Positions 51,269 to 61,192 of a DNA stretch of 64,000 bases are shown in pieces. The notes under the pieces were generated by a model. That model ran no database searches and was not told where the DNA came from. It saw only the letters and a list, made by a program, of their open reading frames with translations. Source of the DNA: Mucilaginibacter roseus (GTDB lineage: Bacteria; Bacteroidota; Bacteroidia; Sphingobacteriales; Sphingobacteriaceae); NCBI RefSeq assembly GCF_021215455.1, contig NZ_JAJPWV010000003.1:62001-126000 (forward strand). The letters run 5' to 3'. How positions within the stretch are numbered: the stretch's first letter is position 1; every line of letters begins with the position of its first letter. Made by a program: the position numbers and the translations under genes.

Positions 51269-53269
51269 TTATTTATTTAGGAGTGCTTTTGCCCTGTTGT
51301 AAACATTATCAATGGTAAAGCCGAAGTGCGCCAGTACTTCCTCGCCCGGGCCTGACTCGCCAAAGCGGTCTAAACCAATTACATCGCCTTCGGCTGTGAT
51401 GTATTTGTACCATCCTAAGGTAACACCTGCCTCAACGGCTAAACGCGCATGTACCGATGGTGGCAGCACGCTATCTCTATAAGCCTTATCCTGTTTTTCA
51501 AACAGCTCCCACGATGGCATACTTACCACACGTGCGTTAACACCCTCGGCAATAAGCTTTTCGTAAGCGCCTATAACCAGTTGCACTTCTGATCCGGTGG
51601 CCATCAGGATAACCTCGGGCGTATCAGATGAACTGGCCAATACGTAAGCACCTTTTTCAACATTGCTGGCAGGGGCGTATTTCTCGGTATCAATAACCGG
51701 CAGTTTTTGCCTTGACAAAATCAATGCTACCGGGCCATGTTTACGTTGTATAGCAATGCGCCATGCAGCTACCGTTTCGTTAGCATCAGCCGGACGGATA
51801 ACCGTTAAGTTTGGCGTAGTACGCAATGAGGTTACCTGCTCAACCGATTGGTGAGTAGGGCCATCTTCGCCCAAGGCGACACTATCATGCGTAAAGATAT
51901 ACGTAACCGGTGCTTCGGTAAGCGCTGCCAGGCGGATAGAACCGCGCATGTAATCGCTAAAAGTTAAGAAAGTAGCGCCATAAGTACGAATGCCTCCGTA
52001 AGATGCCAGTCCGTTTAATGCTGAACCCATGCCGTGTTCACGTACACCAAACCAGATATTGGTATCCTGATACCTGCCCGGTTGAAAGCTCAATCCGCCA
52101 TCCTTTGGTGTTTCGTTAGAGCTTGCCAAATCGGCAGAACCACCTATTAACCACGGAATGCTGCTACGCAAAGCGTCCAATGCCTTACCTGATGCCTGGC
52201 GGGTAGCTAAGGCTTCGCCTGCTTTAAATTCAGGCAGCTCTTTATCCCAGCCTTCAGGCAGATCGCCCTTAACGGCTAATTGTAATTGTTTCTTTTCTTC
52301 CGGATAAGCCTCGCCATATTTACCAAACAGGCTTTCCCACTCTTTATGCAGCCCGGCACCTTTTTTACCAGCCTCGGCTAAATGCGCCTTTACTTCCTCC
52401 GGAATTACAAAAGTTTGCTCCGGGTCCCAGCCAAAAAATTCTTTGGTTTTTTTCAGGTTATCAGCTCCCAACGGGTTGCCGTGAACCTTGTTGGTACCCT
52501 GCTGCGGACTACCGTAGCCAATTATAGTTTTTACGGATATAAGCGATGGCTTATCAGTTACCGCCTGCGCGGCTAATATAGCTTCTTCTATAGCTTTCAG
52601 GTCATTACCATCCTCTACAGTAATGGTATGCCATCCATAAGCATCAAAACGGGCGGGTACATTTTCGGTAAATGCCAGTTCGGTTGATCCGTCTAACGAA
52701 ATCTTGTTATCATCATATAAATAGATTAATTTACCCAACTGCAGGTGGCCGGCCAATGATGCAGCCTCAGAGGCTACACCTTCCATTAAATCGCCATCGC
52801 TTACAATAGCGTAGGTGTAATGATCAGTCAGTTTATAATCGGGCTTATTGTAAGTAGCGCCAATAAACGCCTCGGCAATAGCGATGCCTACCCCATTACC
52901 AAAGCCCTGGCCAAGTGGCCCGGTGGTAACTTCGATACCCGGCGTTAATACCGATTCGGGGTGGCCCGGAGTTTTTGAACCCAACTGTCTGAATTTTTTC
53001 AGTTCATCCAGCGGCAAATCATAACCATATAAATGCAGCAAACTATATAATAACGCCGAACCATGACCTGCTGATAATACGAACCTATCGCGGTTTGGCC
53101 ATTTTGGGTCGGCGGGATTAAATCTTAAAAACTTGCTCCAAAGCACGTAAGCCATTGGCGCGGCACCCAACGGTAAACCGGGGTGACCGGAATTTGCTTT
53201 TTCAACCATATCGGTTGACAGGAAACGGATGGTGTTTACACTTAACTCTTCAATTGTGTTGTTTTTCAT
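51269..53269 (-). CDS. tkt: Transketolase
   Basis: The protein has 666 residues, as for bacterial transketolases. Motifs: [32 protein letters not shown], thiamine diphosphate motif [20 protein letters not shown] with DDNKISLDG, and [15 protein letters not shown] and [17 protein letters not shown] in the pyrimidine domain. It is the first gene of the pentose phosphate operon, with a 230-bp AT-rich promoter region upstream (53270-53499) in which I see no clear operator. Confidence 0.96.
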   Translation of the reverse strand: MKNNTIEELSVNTIRFLSTDMVEKANSGHPGLPLGAAPMAYVLWSKFLRFNPADPKWPNRDRFVLSAGHGSALLYSLLHLYGYDLPLDELKKFRQLGSKTPGHPESVLTPGIEVTTGPLGQGFGNGVGIAIAEAFIGATYNKPDYKLTDHYTYAIVSDGDLMEGVASEAASLAGHLQLGKLIYLYDDNKISLDGSTELAFTENVPARFDAYGWHTITVEDGNDLKAIEEAILAAQAVTDKPSLISVKTIIGYGSPQQGTNKVHGNPLGADNLKKTKEFFGWDPEQTFVIPEEVKAHLAEAGKKGAGLHKEWESLFGKYGEAYPEEKKQLQLAVKGDLPEGWDKELPEFKAGEALATRQASGKALDALRSSIPWLIGGSADLASSNETPKDGGLSFQPGRYQDTNIWFGVREHGMGSALNGLASYGGIRTYGATFLTFSDYMRGSIRLAALTEAPVTYIFTHDSVALGEDGPTHQSVEQVTSLRTTPNLTVIRPADANETVAAWRIAIQRKHGPVALILSRQKLPVIDTEKYAPASNVEKGAYVLASSSDTPEVILMATGSEVQLVIGAYEKLIAEGVNARVVSMPSWELFEKQDKAYRDSVLPPSVHARLAVEAGVTLGWYKYITAEGDVIGLDRFGESGPGEEVLAHFGFTIDNVYNRAKALLNK

Positions 53270-53499
53270 AGTAGTAGCTGTCTGTTAAATATAAAGTTAC
53301 AACTTGTATTGTAAGATGTATGTTAAATTCAACTCTTTACATCAAACGTATTAAATTAAATACCTAATCGTTGCAAAAAAGGTTTGAGAAACGTTTAGTA
53401 CGTGACGGAGATATGATAAAACGCAATTAGTTTTAATTATTTTTTAATAATTGATATATGCCAATCACATATTTTACTAATACCTGCAATAAAACAGCT

Positions 53500-55059
53500 T
53501 TAATCAAGCGGATACAATGCTAGAAGCTTAAGCAGCACGCCATTTGTCCAGCCGAAACCATCCTGTAAAGGGTATTCGCCGCCGCCCGCTTTTGCAGCAT
53601 CACCTTTAAGCTCAATGTTATATTTTTCGAGCAGTTTACCGGTTTGCCTAAAGGCTGTAATGTTTTGATGAAGCCAGCCCATAGCAATTGTGCTGGCCAG
53701 TGCGTTCTGCTTATAATTGCGCAGGCCCATTACGGTAACGTATTGCAACGGCGCCCATCCGTTGGGCCTGTCCCACTGCTGGCCGGTATTTTTTAAGGTT
53801 GTTGATACGCCACCGGTATGCACAAAGCTGTTTTTTATTTTGGCCGATACTTGCCTGGCCTGCTTATTGGTAGCGATATTGAAGAACAGTGGAAATGCCG
53901 AGGCTATAGTTAACTGCGTTGAACGCTTTTTTGACTTCCAGTTATAATCCACGTAAAAACCCTGCCTGGCATCCCAACAGTATTTATTGATGGCTTTCAG
54001 TCGATTTTGTGCTTTGGCCGAGTAAACCTCCGCTTGTTCAGCATTTCCACCTTCACGGTAGCCACGCGCTATAACCAATTCCAGGTTATATAATAAGCTG
54101 TTCAAATCAACCGGAACCAATTTAGTGGTTTGTATGCTATGCAGGTTTTTACCATCAGCAAACCAGCGGCTGCTAAAATCCCAACCCGATTCGGCAGCCG
54201 CGCGTATGTTGCGATAAAACTCCGCTTTAGGCTGTTTGCCTTTGGCTGCTTCCAAAACATCTTCACGGTAGGATTCCTCGCGGGGCTGATCACTGTCGTC
54301 CCAGTAGCGGTTCAGTACTGTACCGTCGGCCAGCTTAACTACGCGCCGGTGTGCCTGCCCTGGCTTTAAGCCGTTTGCTCCATCCATCCAAAAAGCATAT
54401 TCTTTTAATAATTGTGGCTGATACTTTTTATAAGCACTGTTACCCTTCTTCTCGGCCAGCAATTTCACCATCATGGCAAAAAAAGGCGGTTGCGAGCGGG
54501 TTAAATAATAAGTACGGTTTCCATTGGGTATGTGCCCGTATTTATCGATTAAAAAAGCGAAATTATCTGCCATATCCTCAATCACCTTAATCTTACCAGC
54601 CTGTTGTAAACCCAGCATAGTAAAGTAAGAATCCCAATAATATACTTCCCTAAACCTGCCGCCGGGTACAATGTATGGGTGAGGAAGCGCCAATAGTGAA
54701 GTACCTTTTGCGGTATCCGGACTGCGTTGCAATACTGTCCACAGCGTATCAATATGGCTTATGATACCTTTTGATGGGTTGCTTTTAAAAACATCCGTGT
54801 TAGCAACCGGCTCCTGGAAATATTTTGCTACAAAGGCTTTTAAATTAAACCCCGCTTTCCCTTTTTGTGCTTCATATGCTTTATTAATTACCTCGGCACT
54901 TGCAAGTGGCACCGCATCCGGAAAAGTTTTGCCATCGGCATATACACGTTCCATTTGCACCCGTTTAAATAAATCCGGATATAGTTGTGCGGGAGTTTTA
55001 ACCTGGGCCGTTGCCGTTAACGAGCAAACGGCAAACCATAAGAATAATAGCTTCCTCAT
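53500..55059 (-). CDS. treA: Periplasmic trehalase, GH37
   Basis: From the ATG at 55057-55059 the protein begins MRKLLFLWFAVCSLTATAQV, a signal peptide, and has 519 residues; the longer frame to 55104 would spoil it. Trehalase signature 1 is PGGRFREVYYWDSYFTMLGL and signature 2 is QQWDRPNGWAPLQYV. It splits trehalose to two glucose molecules in the periplasm. The location upstream of the pentose phosphate and glucokinase genes suggests feeding of that pathway. It has no operon partner and is 230 bp from tkt on the same strand. Confidence 0.93.
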   Translation of the reverse strand: MRKLLFLWFAVCSLTATAQVKTPAQLYPDLFKRVQMERVYADGKTFPDAVPLASAEVINKAYEAQKGKAGFNLKAFVAKYFQEPVANTDVFKSNPSKGIISHIDTLWTVLQRSPDTAKGTSLLALPHPYIVPGGRFREVYYWDSYFTMLGLQQAGKIKVIEDMADNFAFLIDKYGHIPNGNRTYYLTRSQPPFFAMMVKLLAEKKGNSAYKKYQPQLLKEYAFWMDGANGLKPGQAHRRVVKLADGTVLNRYWDDSDQPREESYREDVLEAAKGKQPKAEFYRNIRAAAESGWDFSSRWFADGKNLHSIQTTKLVPVDLNSLLYNLELVIARGYREGGNAEQAEVYSAKAQNRLKAINKYCWDARQGFYVDYNWKSKKRSTQLTIASAFPLFFNIATNKQARQVSAKIKNSFVHTGGVSTTLKNTGQQWDRPNGWAPLQYVTVMGLRNYKQNALASTIAMGWLHQNITAFRQTGKLLEKYNIELKGDAAKAGGGEYPLQDGFGWTNGVLLKLLALYPLD

Positions 55060-55146
55060 AAAACTATAACGATGAAAATTTGAAATTGTAAGGCAGAATA
55101 TCAAAATCGCATGGTTAAACAGCTAATATCACCTTATAAAACAACT

Positions 55147-55168
55147 AACGCCGGGCGTTGCCGGCGTT
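55147..55168 (-). terminator. Hairpin after the 103-residue gene
   Basis: AACGCCGG (55147-55154) and CCGGCGTT (55161-55168) pair around a 6-nt loop. Read leftward, the stem is followed by AGTTGTTTTAT. It begins 2 bp after the stop codon at 55170. Confidence 0.65.
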
Positions 55169-55169
55169 G

Positions 55170-55481
55170 TTACATTGCTATTTCATGCCCGGGACGGGGG
55201 TCTTCTGGTAGTATCTCCATTTGCGGATAGTCAACATAGTCGGCATACCATTGAATGGCGCTTACTACATCAAGCGCATCATCAGATGTTATATTGATAG
55301 TTTCAAAAGCATAAAGCTTGTTATGGGCATAGCCATATAGCTGGATCTCACTCTTATTGGGTGTGAATGGATCACTGTTGAGGCAAAAAACGCGAACCTT
55401 AAGGCCGGTATCTCTTGAGTGGATAATGTCGCGGCAAGGATCGTTCGGATCGGTAGCTAACAAATAAACGTTGTGGTCCAT
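55170..55481 (-). CDS. Conserved-looking small protein of unknown function (103 residues)
   Basis: I do not recognise a family. The protein is soluble, acidic, without membrane or signal segments. It reads YLLATDPNDPCRDIIHSRD, VRVFCLNSDPFTPNKSE, then a predicted beta-strand and helix region ending in PQMEILPEDPRPGHEIAM. Codon use and length resemble neighbouring genes and its own terminator follows, so it is likely real. It lies between treA and aroK on the same strand. Confidence 0.6.
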   Translation of the reverse strand: MDHNVYLLATDPNDPCRDIIHSRDTGLKVRVFCLNSDPFTPNKSEIQLYGYAHNKLYAFETINITSDDALDVVSAIQWYADYVDYPQMEILPEDPRPGHEIAM

Positions 55482-55538
55482 AATATTCTGTTAACAAAGC
55501 AAATCGGGGATAGTTTGGCGAATTTTAACCATCAGCAG

Positions 55539-56078
55539 CTATTTGTACAATGCAGCTTCAAGCGCTTCTACCGAAAGCGAAATTCCTTCAATAATATATT
55601 GAGCTTGCATATAAAAACCCTCACGCTCGGCCAGTTTACCGGTAATAAAGTCAACCAGTTCATCTCCCTTTTTACCCTGCAATACCGGGCGTACGGTTTT
55701 GCTGTTTTCCAGCCTGTCGGCAAGCGTTTTGGGTGATAGCTTTACATATAGGGTTTTGCCGTGGTTGTTCATCCAGTCCATATTATCAAAAAAACATGGC
55801 AGGCCACCACCGGTTGATACGATTACCTTTTCAGGATAATCAGTTTCTTTTAGCATAGCCGATTCCAACTTACGAAAGGCATCCTCGCCAAAGGATGAAA
55901 AGTATTCGGCAATGCGCATGCCCACTTTTTCTTCAAGGGCATGGTCGAGATCGATAAATTCATAGCCCAGGTGCGCGGCAAGCTTGCGGCCCCAGGTGGT
56001 TTTACCACAGCCCATAAAGCCCGTGAAAAATATGCGGTGCGGGTTGTATGCTGTATTATCAGTTGCAGATTGGCTCAT
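55539..56078 (-). CDS. aroK: Shikimate kinase
   Basis: The protein has 179 residues. The P-loop is IFFTGFMGCGKTTWGRKLA, shikimate-binding residues lie in FIDLDHALEEKVG and SSFGEDAFRKLE, and VIVSTGGGLPCF is the third family motif. It phosphorylates shikimate in aromatic amino acid synthesis. Length and motifs are normal. It lies after an ABC permease gene without obvious functional tie. Confidence 0.93.
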   Translation of the reverse strand: MSQSATDNTAYNPHRIFFTGFMGCGKTTWGRKLAAHLGYEFIDLDHALEEKVGMRIAEYFSSFGEDAFRKLESAMLKETDYPEKVIVSTGGGLPCFFDNMDWMNNHGKTLYVKLSPKTLADRLENSKTVRPVLQGKKGDELVDFITGKLAEREGFYMQAQYIIEGISLSVEALEAALYK

Positions 56079-56101
56079 CTCTATAAAACAAAAAAAAGTA
56101 A

Positions 56102-57160
56102 TCAGGCGATGGTTACACGCGGATCAATCCAAACATATAGAATATCTACCAGAATATTGATCACCACGAAAATAAAGGCGATAAATAATATGGAACCCAT
56201 GATGACGGGAAAGTCGGACATTTCGAGCGCATCTACCATTACCTTGCCAAGCCCGTTGTAGCCAAACACATATTCAACAAAGAAAGACCCGGCCAGCAGC
56301 GATGCAAACCAATTGGCAATAGCGGTAATAACCGGGTTAAGCGCGTTTTTTAAGGCATGGCGATAAACCACCGCGTTATGGCCAAGGCCTTTGGCACGGG
56401 CAGTGCGGATGTAATCCTGCCCTAATACATCGAGCATGGCGTTGCGGGTAAGCTGTACAATAATGGCCAGCGGGCGCAAACCAAGTGTAAGCGCAGGCAA
56501 CAGGAGATTTTTAAGGGTAATCACTTCGCCCCTGAATGGATCGTAACTATACAAACTGCCCGACATGTTGAGGCCTGTATATTTGTTAAGCACAAAACCA
56601 AACAGCCAGGCAATAATAATACCCGCGAAAAATGAGGGTGCCGATATACCAAGTGTTGACAGACTAATTAATAACCTATCCAGCCATGAATTTTGACGCA
56701 AGGCACATACAACACCTAAAAACACGCCAAGTATTATGGCAAACACCATGGCCGAAGCTGCCAGCAGCAAAGTATTAGGCAATACATCCATTAATAAGGT
56801 TGATACATCCTTATGCGTTTGGTACGAGCGCCGCAGGTAAGGCCATTTTAAAGCCAGCACCTGTTTGTCCCAAACGGGGATCAGCTCAACATAGCCGTAG
56901 CGTTGCTGCTCGGCATGGCTGTTTGTATGTATGCCCAAAGGGGAAAGATCATTCAGATAATAAACAAACTGCATGGGTACCGGTTTATCCAGCCCAAACT
57001 CCTTGCGCACGGCTTCCAGCGATTGCACGTCGGCACGTTGGCCCTGCGTCATGCGGGCAGGATCAACCGGTAAAATATTAAACAGAAAGAATACTACCAC
57101 CACAATACCCAGCATTACAGCCAGGGCATAACCTGTTTTGCGGATGAGGTAATTGATCAT
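56102..57160 (-). CDS. ABC transporter permease, DppB/OppB type
   Basis: The protein has 352 residues with six membrane helices. The N-terminus MINYLIRKTGYALAVMLGIV and the segment ILPVDPARMTQGQRAD are typical of peptide permeases, and the cytoplasmic coupling loop is RTARAKGLGHNAVVYRHALKNA (EAA-like). It would import oligopeptides or related compounds with partner DppC, ATPases and a binding protein, none of which is adjacent. A large internal insertion (about residues 62-100) is characteristic of some Bacteroidota members. Confidence 0.85.
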   Translation of the reverse strand: MINYLIRKTGYALAVMLGIVVVVFFLFNILPVDPARMTQGQRADVQSLEAVRKEFGLDKPVPMQFVYYLNDLSPLGIHTNSHAEQQRYGYVELIPVWDKQVLALKWPYLRRSYQTHKDVSTLLMDVLPNTLLLAASAMVFAIILGVFLGVVCALRQNSWLDRLLISLSTLGISAPSFFAGIIIAWLFGFVLNKYTGLNMSGSLYSYDPFRGEVITLKNLLLPALTLGLRPLAIIVQLTRNAMLDVLGQDYIRTARAKGLGHNAVVYRHALKNALNPVITAIANWFASLLAGSFFVEYVFGYNGLGKVMVDALEMSDFPVIMGSILFIAFIFVVINILVDILYVWIDPRVTIA

Positions 57161-57166
57161 TTTAAA

Positions 57167-58315
57167 TTATTCCTGAAAATATGCTTTTACCAGTTCATCA
57201 TACGCTGGCATGGTGTGGTAATGCCATTTGTTAATTACGGTACCGTTTTTCAATAATAACACACCCGGATTAGCGCGAACCATACTTTTTAGCGGCACGG
57301 CATCGGCAAAAAATACTTCGGTGTATAGCTTATACCGTTTTTCGAGTGCCAAAACATCCTGAGCAGAGTTTGAGGTAAGCAGTACGCTGCGCACATTATA
57401 ATTTTCGGTAAGATTAAGGGCAATAGTATTCAGCTTTTTCAGGGCTTCGTCATTGGTGTGGTTCAGATCGTAAGCTACAATTACCAGGTTATAAAATGGA
57501 TTACTGATGATCTCCTGCGTGTAGTCATTGCCCTGCATATCGGTAATGTTCAGGTCGATTATTTTAGGTGTAAAGCCTTTTTTTACCAGGCGGCTTTCGG
57601 GATTGCCCACTACTTCCCAGTTGTTATCCTTCCAGATGCCGGTTTTCATGTACTCCTTATCTGTCATGTTCTTGGTCTCGCCAGTCGCCTTATTTTTCAA
57701 GTTATAGGTCAGTTCATATTCGTCGGGCTTGGCACCGGGCGGCACCTTCATTTCATCTGGCAGGTTGGCGCCAATTTTGTAGGGCAAAAAATCAATCACC
57801 GGCAGAAAATTGTAAGTGTAAAAACCAATACCTAAAGCCAGCACAGTAGCAACAGCTAAAGCCACATCGCCGGGCTTGCGGCCAAACAAAGGTTTTATTT
57901 TATCAGGGTTGAAAAACAGCACCAGCGTTAGTAACAGCAGTACTAAGTCTTTACCGAACGACTCCCACGGGGTAAGCGGAATAGCATCGCCAAAGCAGCC
58001 GCAGGTTTGTACCACCTTAAAAAATGCAGAATAAAAGGTAAGGAACGCGAAGAAAATAATAAGCAGCAAAAGCCCCCAAACGGTGGTGCGGGCACGCGCA
58101 CCTATCAGCAGGGCAAAGCCCATAATCATTTCGAGCGCGCAAAGTATAATGGCGATGCCGACGGCGAGGCTATCCAGAAAAGTGATGTGGAATACCTCAA
58201 AATATTCAACCAGCTTATACGAAAAGCCCAGCGGGTCATTTGCCTTGATCAGTCCTGAAAATATAAACAGCAGGCCCACCAGAATGCGGCATATCCAAAC
58301 TAACGCGTTTTTCAT
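57167..58315 (-). CDS. BT_3928-like DoxX/MauE family membrane protein with thioredoxin-like part
   Basis: The protein has 382 residues. The first 145 residues hold four helices of the DoxX/MauE fold (CRILVGLLFIFSGLIKANDP, LALEMIMGFALL-like segment, FKVVQTCGCFGDAIPLTPWE with C-G-C). The remainder is periplasmic or soluble with a thioredoxin-like pattern (LVIVAYDLNHTN, LLTSNSAQDVL, VLLLKNGTVINKWHY) but without a CxxC. It has been annotated as BT_3928 family; function unknown, perhaps redox or membrane homeostasis. It overlaps DUF1599 by 4 bp. Confidence 0.75.
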   Translation of the reverse strand: MKNALVWICRILVGLLFIFSGLIKANDPLGFSYKLVEYFEVFHITFLDSLAVGIAIILCALEMIMGFALLIGARARTTVWGLLLLIIFFAFLTFYSAFFKVVQTCGCFGDAIPLTPWESFGKDLVLLLLTLVLFFNPDKIKPLFGRKPGDVALAVATVLALGIGFYTYNFLPVIDFLPYKIGANLPDEMKVPPGAKPDEYELTYNLKNKATGETKNMTDKEYMKTGIWKDNNWEVVGNPESRLVKKGFTPKIIDLNITDMQGNDYTQEIISNPFYNLVIVAYDLNHTNDEALKKLNTIALNLTENYNVRSVLLTSNSAQDVLALEKRYKLYTEVFFADAVPLKSMVRANPGVLLLKNGTVINKWHYHTMPAYDELVKAYFQE

Positions 58316-58851
58316 TTTGCCCCCAGTTTTATCAGCGCGAAAACCGAATAGTTCAACATATCCTGGTAATTAGCCTTTACCCCTTCGGATGCCAGCGTTT
58401 CACCCTGGTTGTCCTCTATCTGTTTCACGCGCAGCAGTTTCATCAATATCAGGTCGGTTAGCGAGCTGATGCGCATATCGCGCCAGGCCTCCCCATAATC
58501 ATGATTTTTGGCGAACATCAGGTTCTTGGTTTCGTTTACATGCTCGTCAAACAAAACGCCCACTTGTTCAGCAGGCAGTTCAAGCGGTGTATCGGCAGTA
58601 CAATCCAGCTGCATCATGGCGATAACGCAATAATTTACGATGCCGATGTATTCGCCGGTAATATCATCACCCACCATTGATATTTTTTTTTCTTCGAGCG
58701 TGCGGATGCGTTGCGCCTTAATGAATATCTGATCAGTGATGGAGGAGATACGCAATATGCGCCACGCAGTACCATAATCGCGTGTTTTTTTAATGAAAAG
58801 ATCCCGGCAAAGGGTGATAACTGCGTCGTATTCTGCTGCGGTGTTAGCCAA
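58312..58851 (-). CDS. DUF1599 protein, TTG start
   Basis: The protein has 179 residues made of two related halves: FIKKTRDYGTAWRILRISSITDQIFIKAQRIRTLEE and MFAKNHDYGEAWRDMRISSLTDLILMKLLRVKQIED, each with the D-Y-G-x-A-W-R-x-x-R-I-S-S motif of DUF1599, a nucleotide modification-associated family. An upstream TAA at 58864-58866 leaves only a TTG codon at 58849-58851 as the start, since no ATG gives a full-length N-terminus. It lies opposite folP, with which it shares a 46-bp gap, and is coupled to the DoxX gene. Confidence 0.8.
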   Translation of the reverse strand: MANTAAEYDAVITLCRDLFIKKTRDYGTAWRILRISSITDQIFIKAQRIRTLEEKKISMVGDDITGEYIGIVNYCVIAMMQLDCTADTPLELPAEQVGVLFDEHVNETKNLMFAKNHDYGEAWRDMRISSLTDLILMKLLRVKQIEDNQGETLASEGVKANYQDMLNYSVFALIKLGAK

Positions 58852-58939
58852 GGTAGTTGATTTTTAGCGTTGTACTATTTAAAGTTGACCGGTTGTAATG
58901 TTATCTGTTTTTTTACAACCTTTACAACTCAATTGTTCA

Positions 58940-59794
58940 ATGGCTAAAGATACATTTTTTAATAAAAAGGAAAGCCTCAACGCGGGCGGAAGGCTAATTG
59001 ACCTGAGCACGCCGAAGGTGATGGGCATTATTAACCTCACGCCCGACTCATTTTTTCAGGACAGCCGTAAACCCGCCGTTGCCGATGCGGTGCAACAGGC
59101 CGGAAAGATGCTCGCCGACGGCGCAACTTTTCTGGATCTTGGTGCTTACTCCTCACGCCCCGGCGCTGCTGACATCAGCGCACAGGAAGAAACCGACCGC
59201 TTGATACCTGTTGTTGAAGCCATAGTTTCCGCGCTGCCGCAAGCTGTTTTATCTGTTGATACCTTCCGGGCTCCGGTTGCTGAGGCTGCTGTAAAAGCGG
59301 GGGCGCATATCATCAATGATATATCGGGCGGACAACTGGATGCTGATATGTTTACAACAGTTGCCCGCTTACAAGTGCCATATATTTTGATGCACATGCG
59401 CGGCACACCACAAAACATGACATCTTTAACTGATTATGAAGATATATTTAGCGAGGTGTTTGATTATTTTGTTGACAAATACCACCAGCTTAAGCAACTG
59501 GGTGTTAACGATGTGATTTTAGACCCCGGCTTCGGTTTTGCCAAAAAAGCCGAACAAAGCTACGCCCTGCTTAACCGTATGCATGAATTCGCTCCGCTTG
59601 AATTGCCCATACTTGCAGGCGTATCGCGTAAGCGGATGATTTATGGCTTGCTGAGCAACACCGCTGCCGAAGCATTAAACGGCACTACCGTATTGAATAC
59701 CATCGCTTTACAGAAAGGCGCTTCTATTTTGCGTGTGCATGATGTAAAGGAAGCGGTAGAGGTGGTGAAGTTGTGGCAGGCGGTGAATAGTTAA
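58940..59794 (+). CDS. folP: Dihydropteroate synthase
   Basis: From the ATG at 58940 the protein begins MAKDTFFNKKESLNAGGRLI (284 residues); the frame upstream to 58898 adds 14 residues not found in the family. Motifs: VMGIINLTPDSFFQDSRKP, DLGAYSSRPGAADISAQEE, SVDTFRAPVAEAAVKAG, INDISGG, ILDPGFGFAKKAEQSY and GVSRKRMI. It condenses pterin pyrophosphate with p-aminobenzoate in folate synthesis and is the sulfonamide target. Confidence 0.94.
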   Translation: MAKDTFFNKKESLNAGGRLIDLSTPKVMGIINLTPDSFFQDSRKPAVADAVQQAGKMLADGATFLDLGAYSSRPGAADISAQEETDRLIPVVEAIVSALPQAVLSVDTFRAPVAEAAVKAGAHIINDISGGQLDADMFTTVARLQVPYILMHMRGTPQNMTSLTDYEDIFSEVFDYFVDKYHQLKQLGVNDVILDPGFGFAKKAEQSYALLNRMHEFAPLELPILAGVSRKRMIYGLLSNTAAEALNGTTVLNTIALQKGASILRVHDVKEAVEVVKLWQAVNS

Positions 59795-59847
59795 TGATTG
59801 TCCATCCCAGCCCGAAACAAAGCCGTTATTAGGAAGCATTAAGCAGA

Positions 59848-60576
59848 TTACAAAATATCCACCAACTCCTTTAAACTATTGATTTGTTGGGGTACATCAT
59901 CGGGTTTTTCGGCATTGTGCGGGTTAAAGTAAATAGCATCCATACCATAAGCTATGGCGCCACGTACATCGGCTTCTATACTGTCCCCTATCATTACGCA
60001 GCTATGCCTGGTGCAGCCGGCAAGGGTAACGGCATGTTCAAATATGGCTTTGTCGGGTTTATTTACGCCAACCATTTCAGATATAATAATATTATCAAAG
60101 TAACCGGCAATATTAGTACCCGCTGTTTTTAGTTCAGTAGCCTCTTTAAAGCCGTTAGTTATTAAGTGCAGACTATATTTTGATTGTAGATACTGTAATG
60201 TTTCGTGCGCATGCGGAAACAGGTTGGTTTTGGTTGGGCATAATTGCACGTAATCATCCTCGAACGATTGCGGCATTACTTCCGGATCAACACCTAAATC
60301 TTCAAACGTTTTTTTAAACCGGGTTTCGCGTAATTGCTGCTTGCTTATTTTACCCAAATGGTAATCAGTCCAAAGCTGGTGATTGTTGCGGGTATAGGTC
60401 TCAATAAAAACTTCGGCAACGGGTAAGCCCAGATCTTTTAATTTATGGGTAACATAAAGCTCCTGCAAGGTTTCTTCGGCATTGCGGTCAAAATCCCAAA
60501 TGGTGTGGTCCAGATCGAAAAATATATGCTGATAGGTTTTGGCGTTGCCTTTGTTTTCAGGTGAGATGCTGGTCAT
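59848..60576 (-). CDS. yjjG: YjjG-like HAD nucleotidase
   Basis: The ATG at 60574-60576 gives MTSISPENKGNAKTYQHIFF (242 residues); the longer frame adds nine unsupported residues. HAD motif I is FFDLDHTIWDFDRNAEETL, motif II LITNGFKEAT, motif III NKPDKAIFEHA and motif IV VMIGDSIEADVRGAIAYG. The signature and length fit the YjjG non-canonical pyrimidine nucleotidase group, which removes damaged nucleoside monophosphates. Confidence 0.85.
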   Translation of the reverse strand: MTSISPENKGNAKTYQHIFFDLDHTIWDFDRNAEETLQELYVTHKLKDLGLPVAEVFIETYTRNNHQLWTDYHLGKISKQQLRETRFKKTFEDLGVDPEVMPQSFEDDYVQLCPTKTNLFPHAHETLQYLQSKYSLHLITNGFKEATELKTAGTNIAGYFDNIIISEMVGVNKPDKAIFEHAVTLAGCTRHSCVMIGDSIEADVRGAIAYGMDAIYFNPHNAEKPDDVPQQINSLKELVDIL

Positions 60577-60615
60577 GCCGCAAATGTAGTTATTGCATAG
60601 CACAACGGTGTAAAG

Positions 60616-61155
60616 CTATTGCAGCGTTTTATACATAATGGTTGTAGCGTCCAGCCTGTCCTCAAAAGGGTCGAGGCAATAACCGGGAATAACGCCGGCG
60701 ATTTCATAACCTAAGGATGTGTACAACGGTTCAGCGGCATCGCCGGTACGGGTATCAAGTGTCAATAAACTTCTGGTATGTTCTTCAGCTACTTTCTCTA
60801 TCTCCAGCATCAGGGCTTTGGCTATCCCCTGCCCGCGATGGTCAGGATGCACCATCAGCTTTCTCACCTCGGCACGGTGTGGCTGATTAGGCATGGTATC
60901 AATATCCAGCTGTACCGTACCAATCAACGCATCGCCACCCATGGCGGCAAGCACGATCACACTGTTTGTTTGTACGGCCGACAGAACCCGGGCGGCCCAG
61001 TAGTCCTCCGCATCCGTTTGCGAAAACGGCATCACAAAGCCAATGCTCGCGCCTGCGTGTACACAAGCATGCAGCAGATCGCCCAATTGCTCTATATATT
61101 TTTCCAGGTCATCAGCACTTAGCTGCTTTATTGAAAATTGCTGTCGCTCAGGCAT
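60616..61155 (-). CDS. GNAT family N-acetyltransferase
   Basis: The protein has 179 residues. The acetyl-CoA loop is VRKLMVHPDHRGQGIAKALMLEIEKVAEE (R/Q-x-x-G-x-G/A pattern), followed by SLLTLDTRTGDAAEPLYTSLGYEIAG. Substrate cannot be predicted. It lies 13 bp downstream in direction from yjjG's far side and 37 bp from the glycosyltransferase fusion; independent transcription seems likely. Confidence 0.85.
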   Translation of the reverse strand: MPERQQFSIKQLSADDLEKYIEQLGDLLHACVHAGASIGFVMPFSQTDAEDYWAARVLSAVQTNSVIVLAAMGGDALIGTVQLDIDTMPNQPHRAEVRKLMVHPDHRGQGIAKALMLEIEKVAEEHTRSLLTLDTRTGDAAEPLYTSLGYEIAGVIPGYCLDPFEDRLDATTIMYKTLQ

Positions 61156-61192
61156 AACTTATTATGGGTTTGATGCTAATCAAATGTAGCAA

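Noticed and set aside
53402..53413. TGACGGAGATAT near treA/tkt as an FNR-like box
   Set aside because: The downstream half-site does not match RTCA and no tandem partner or -7 element is placed correctly.
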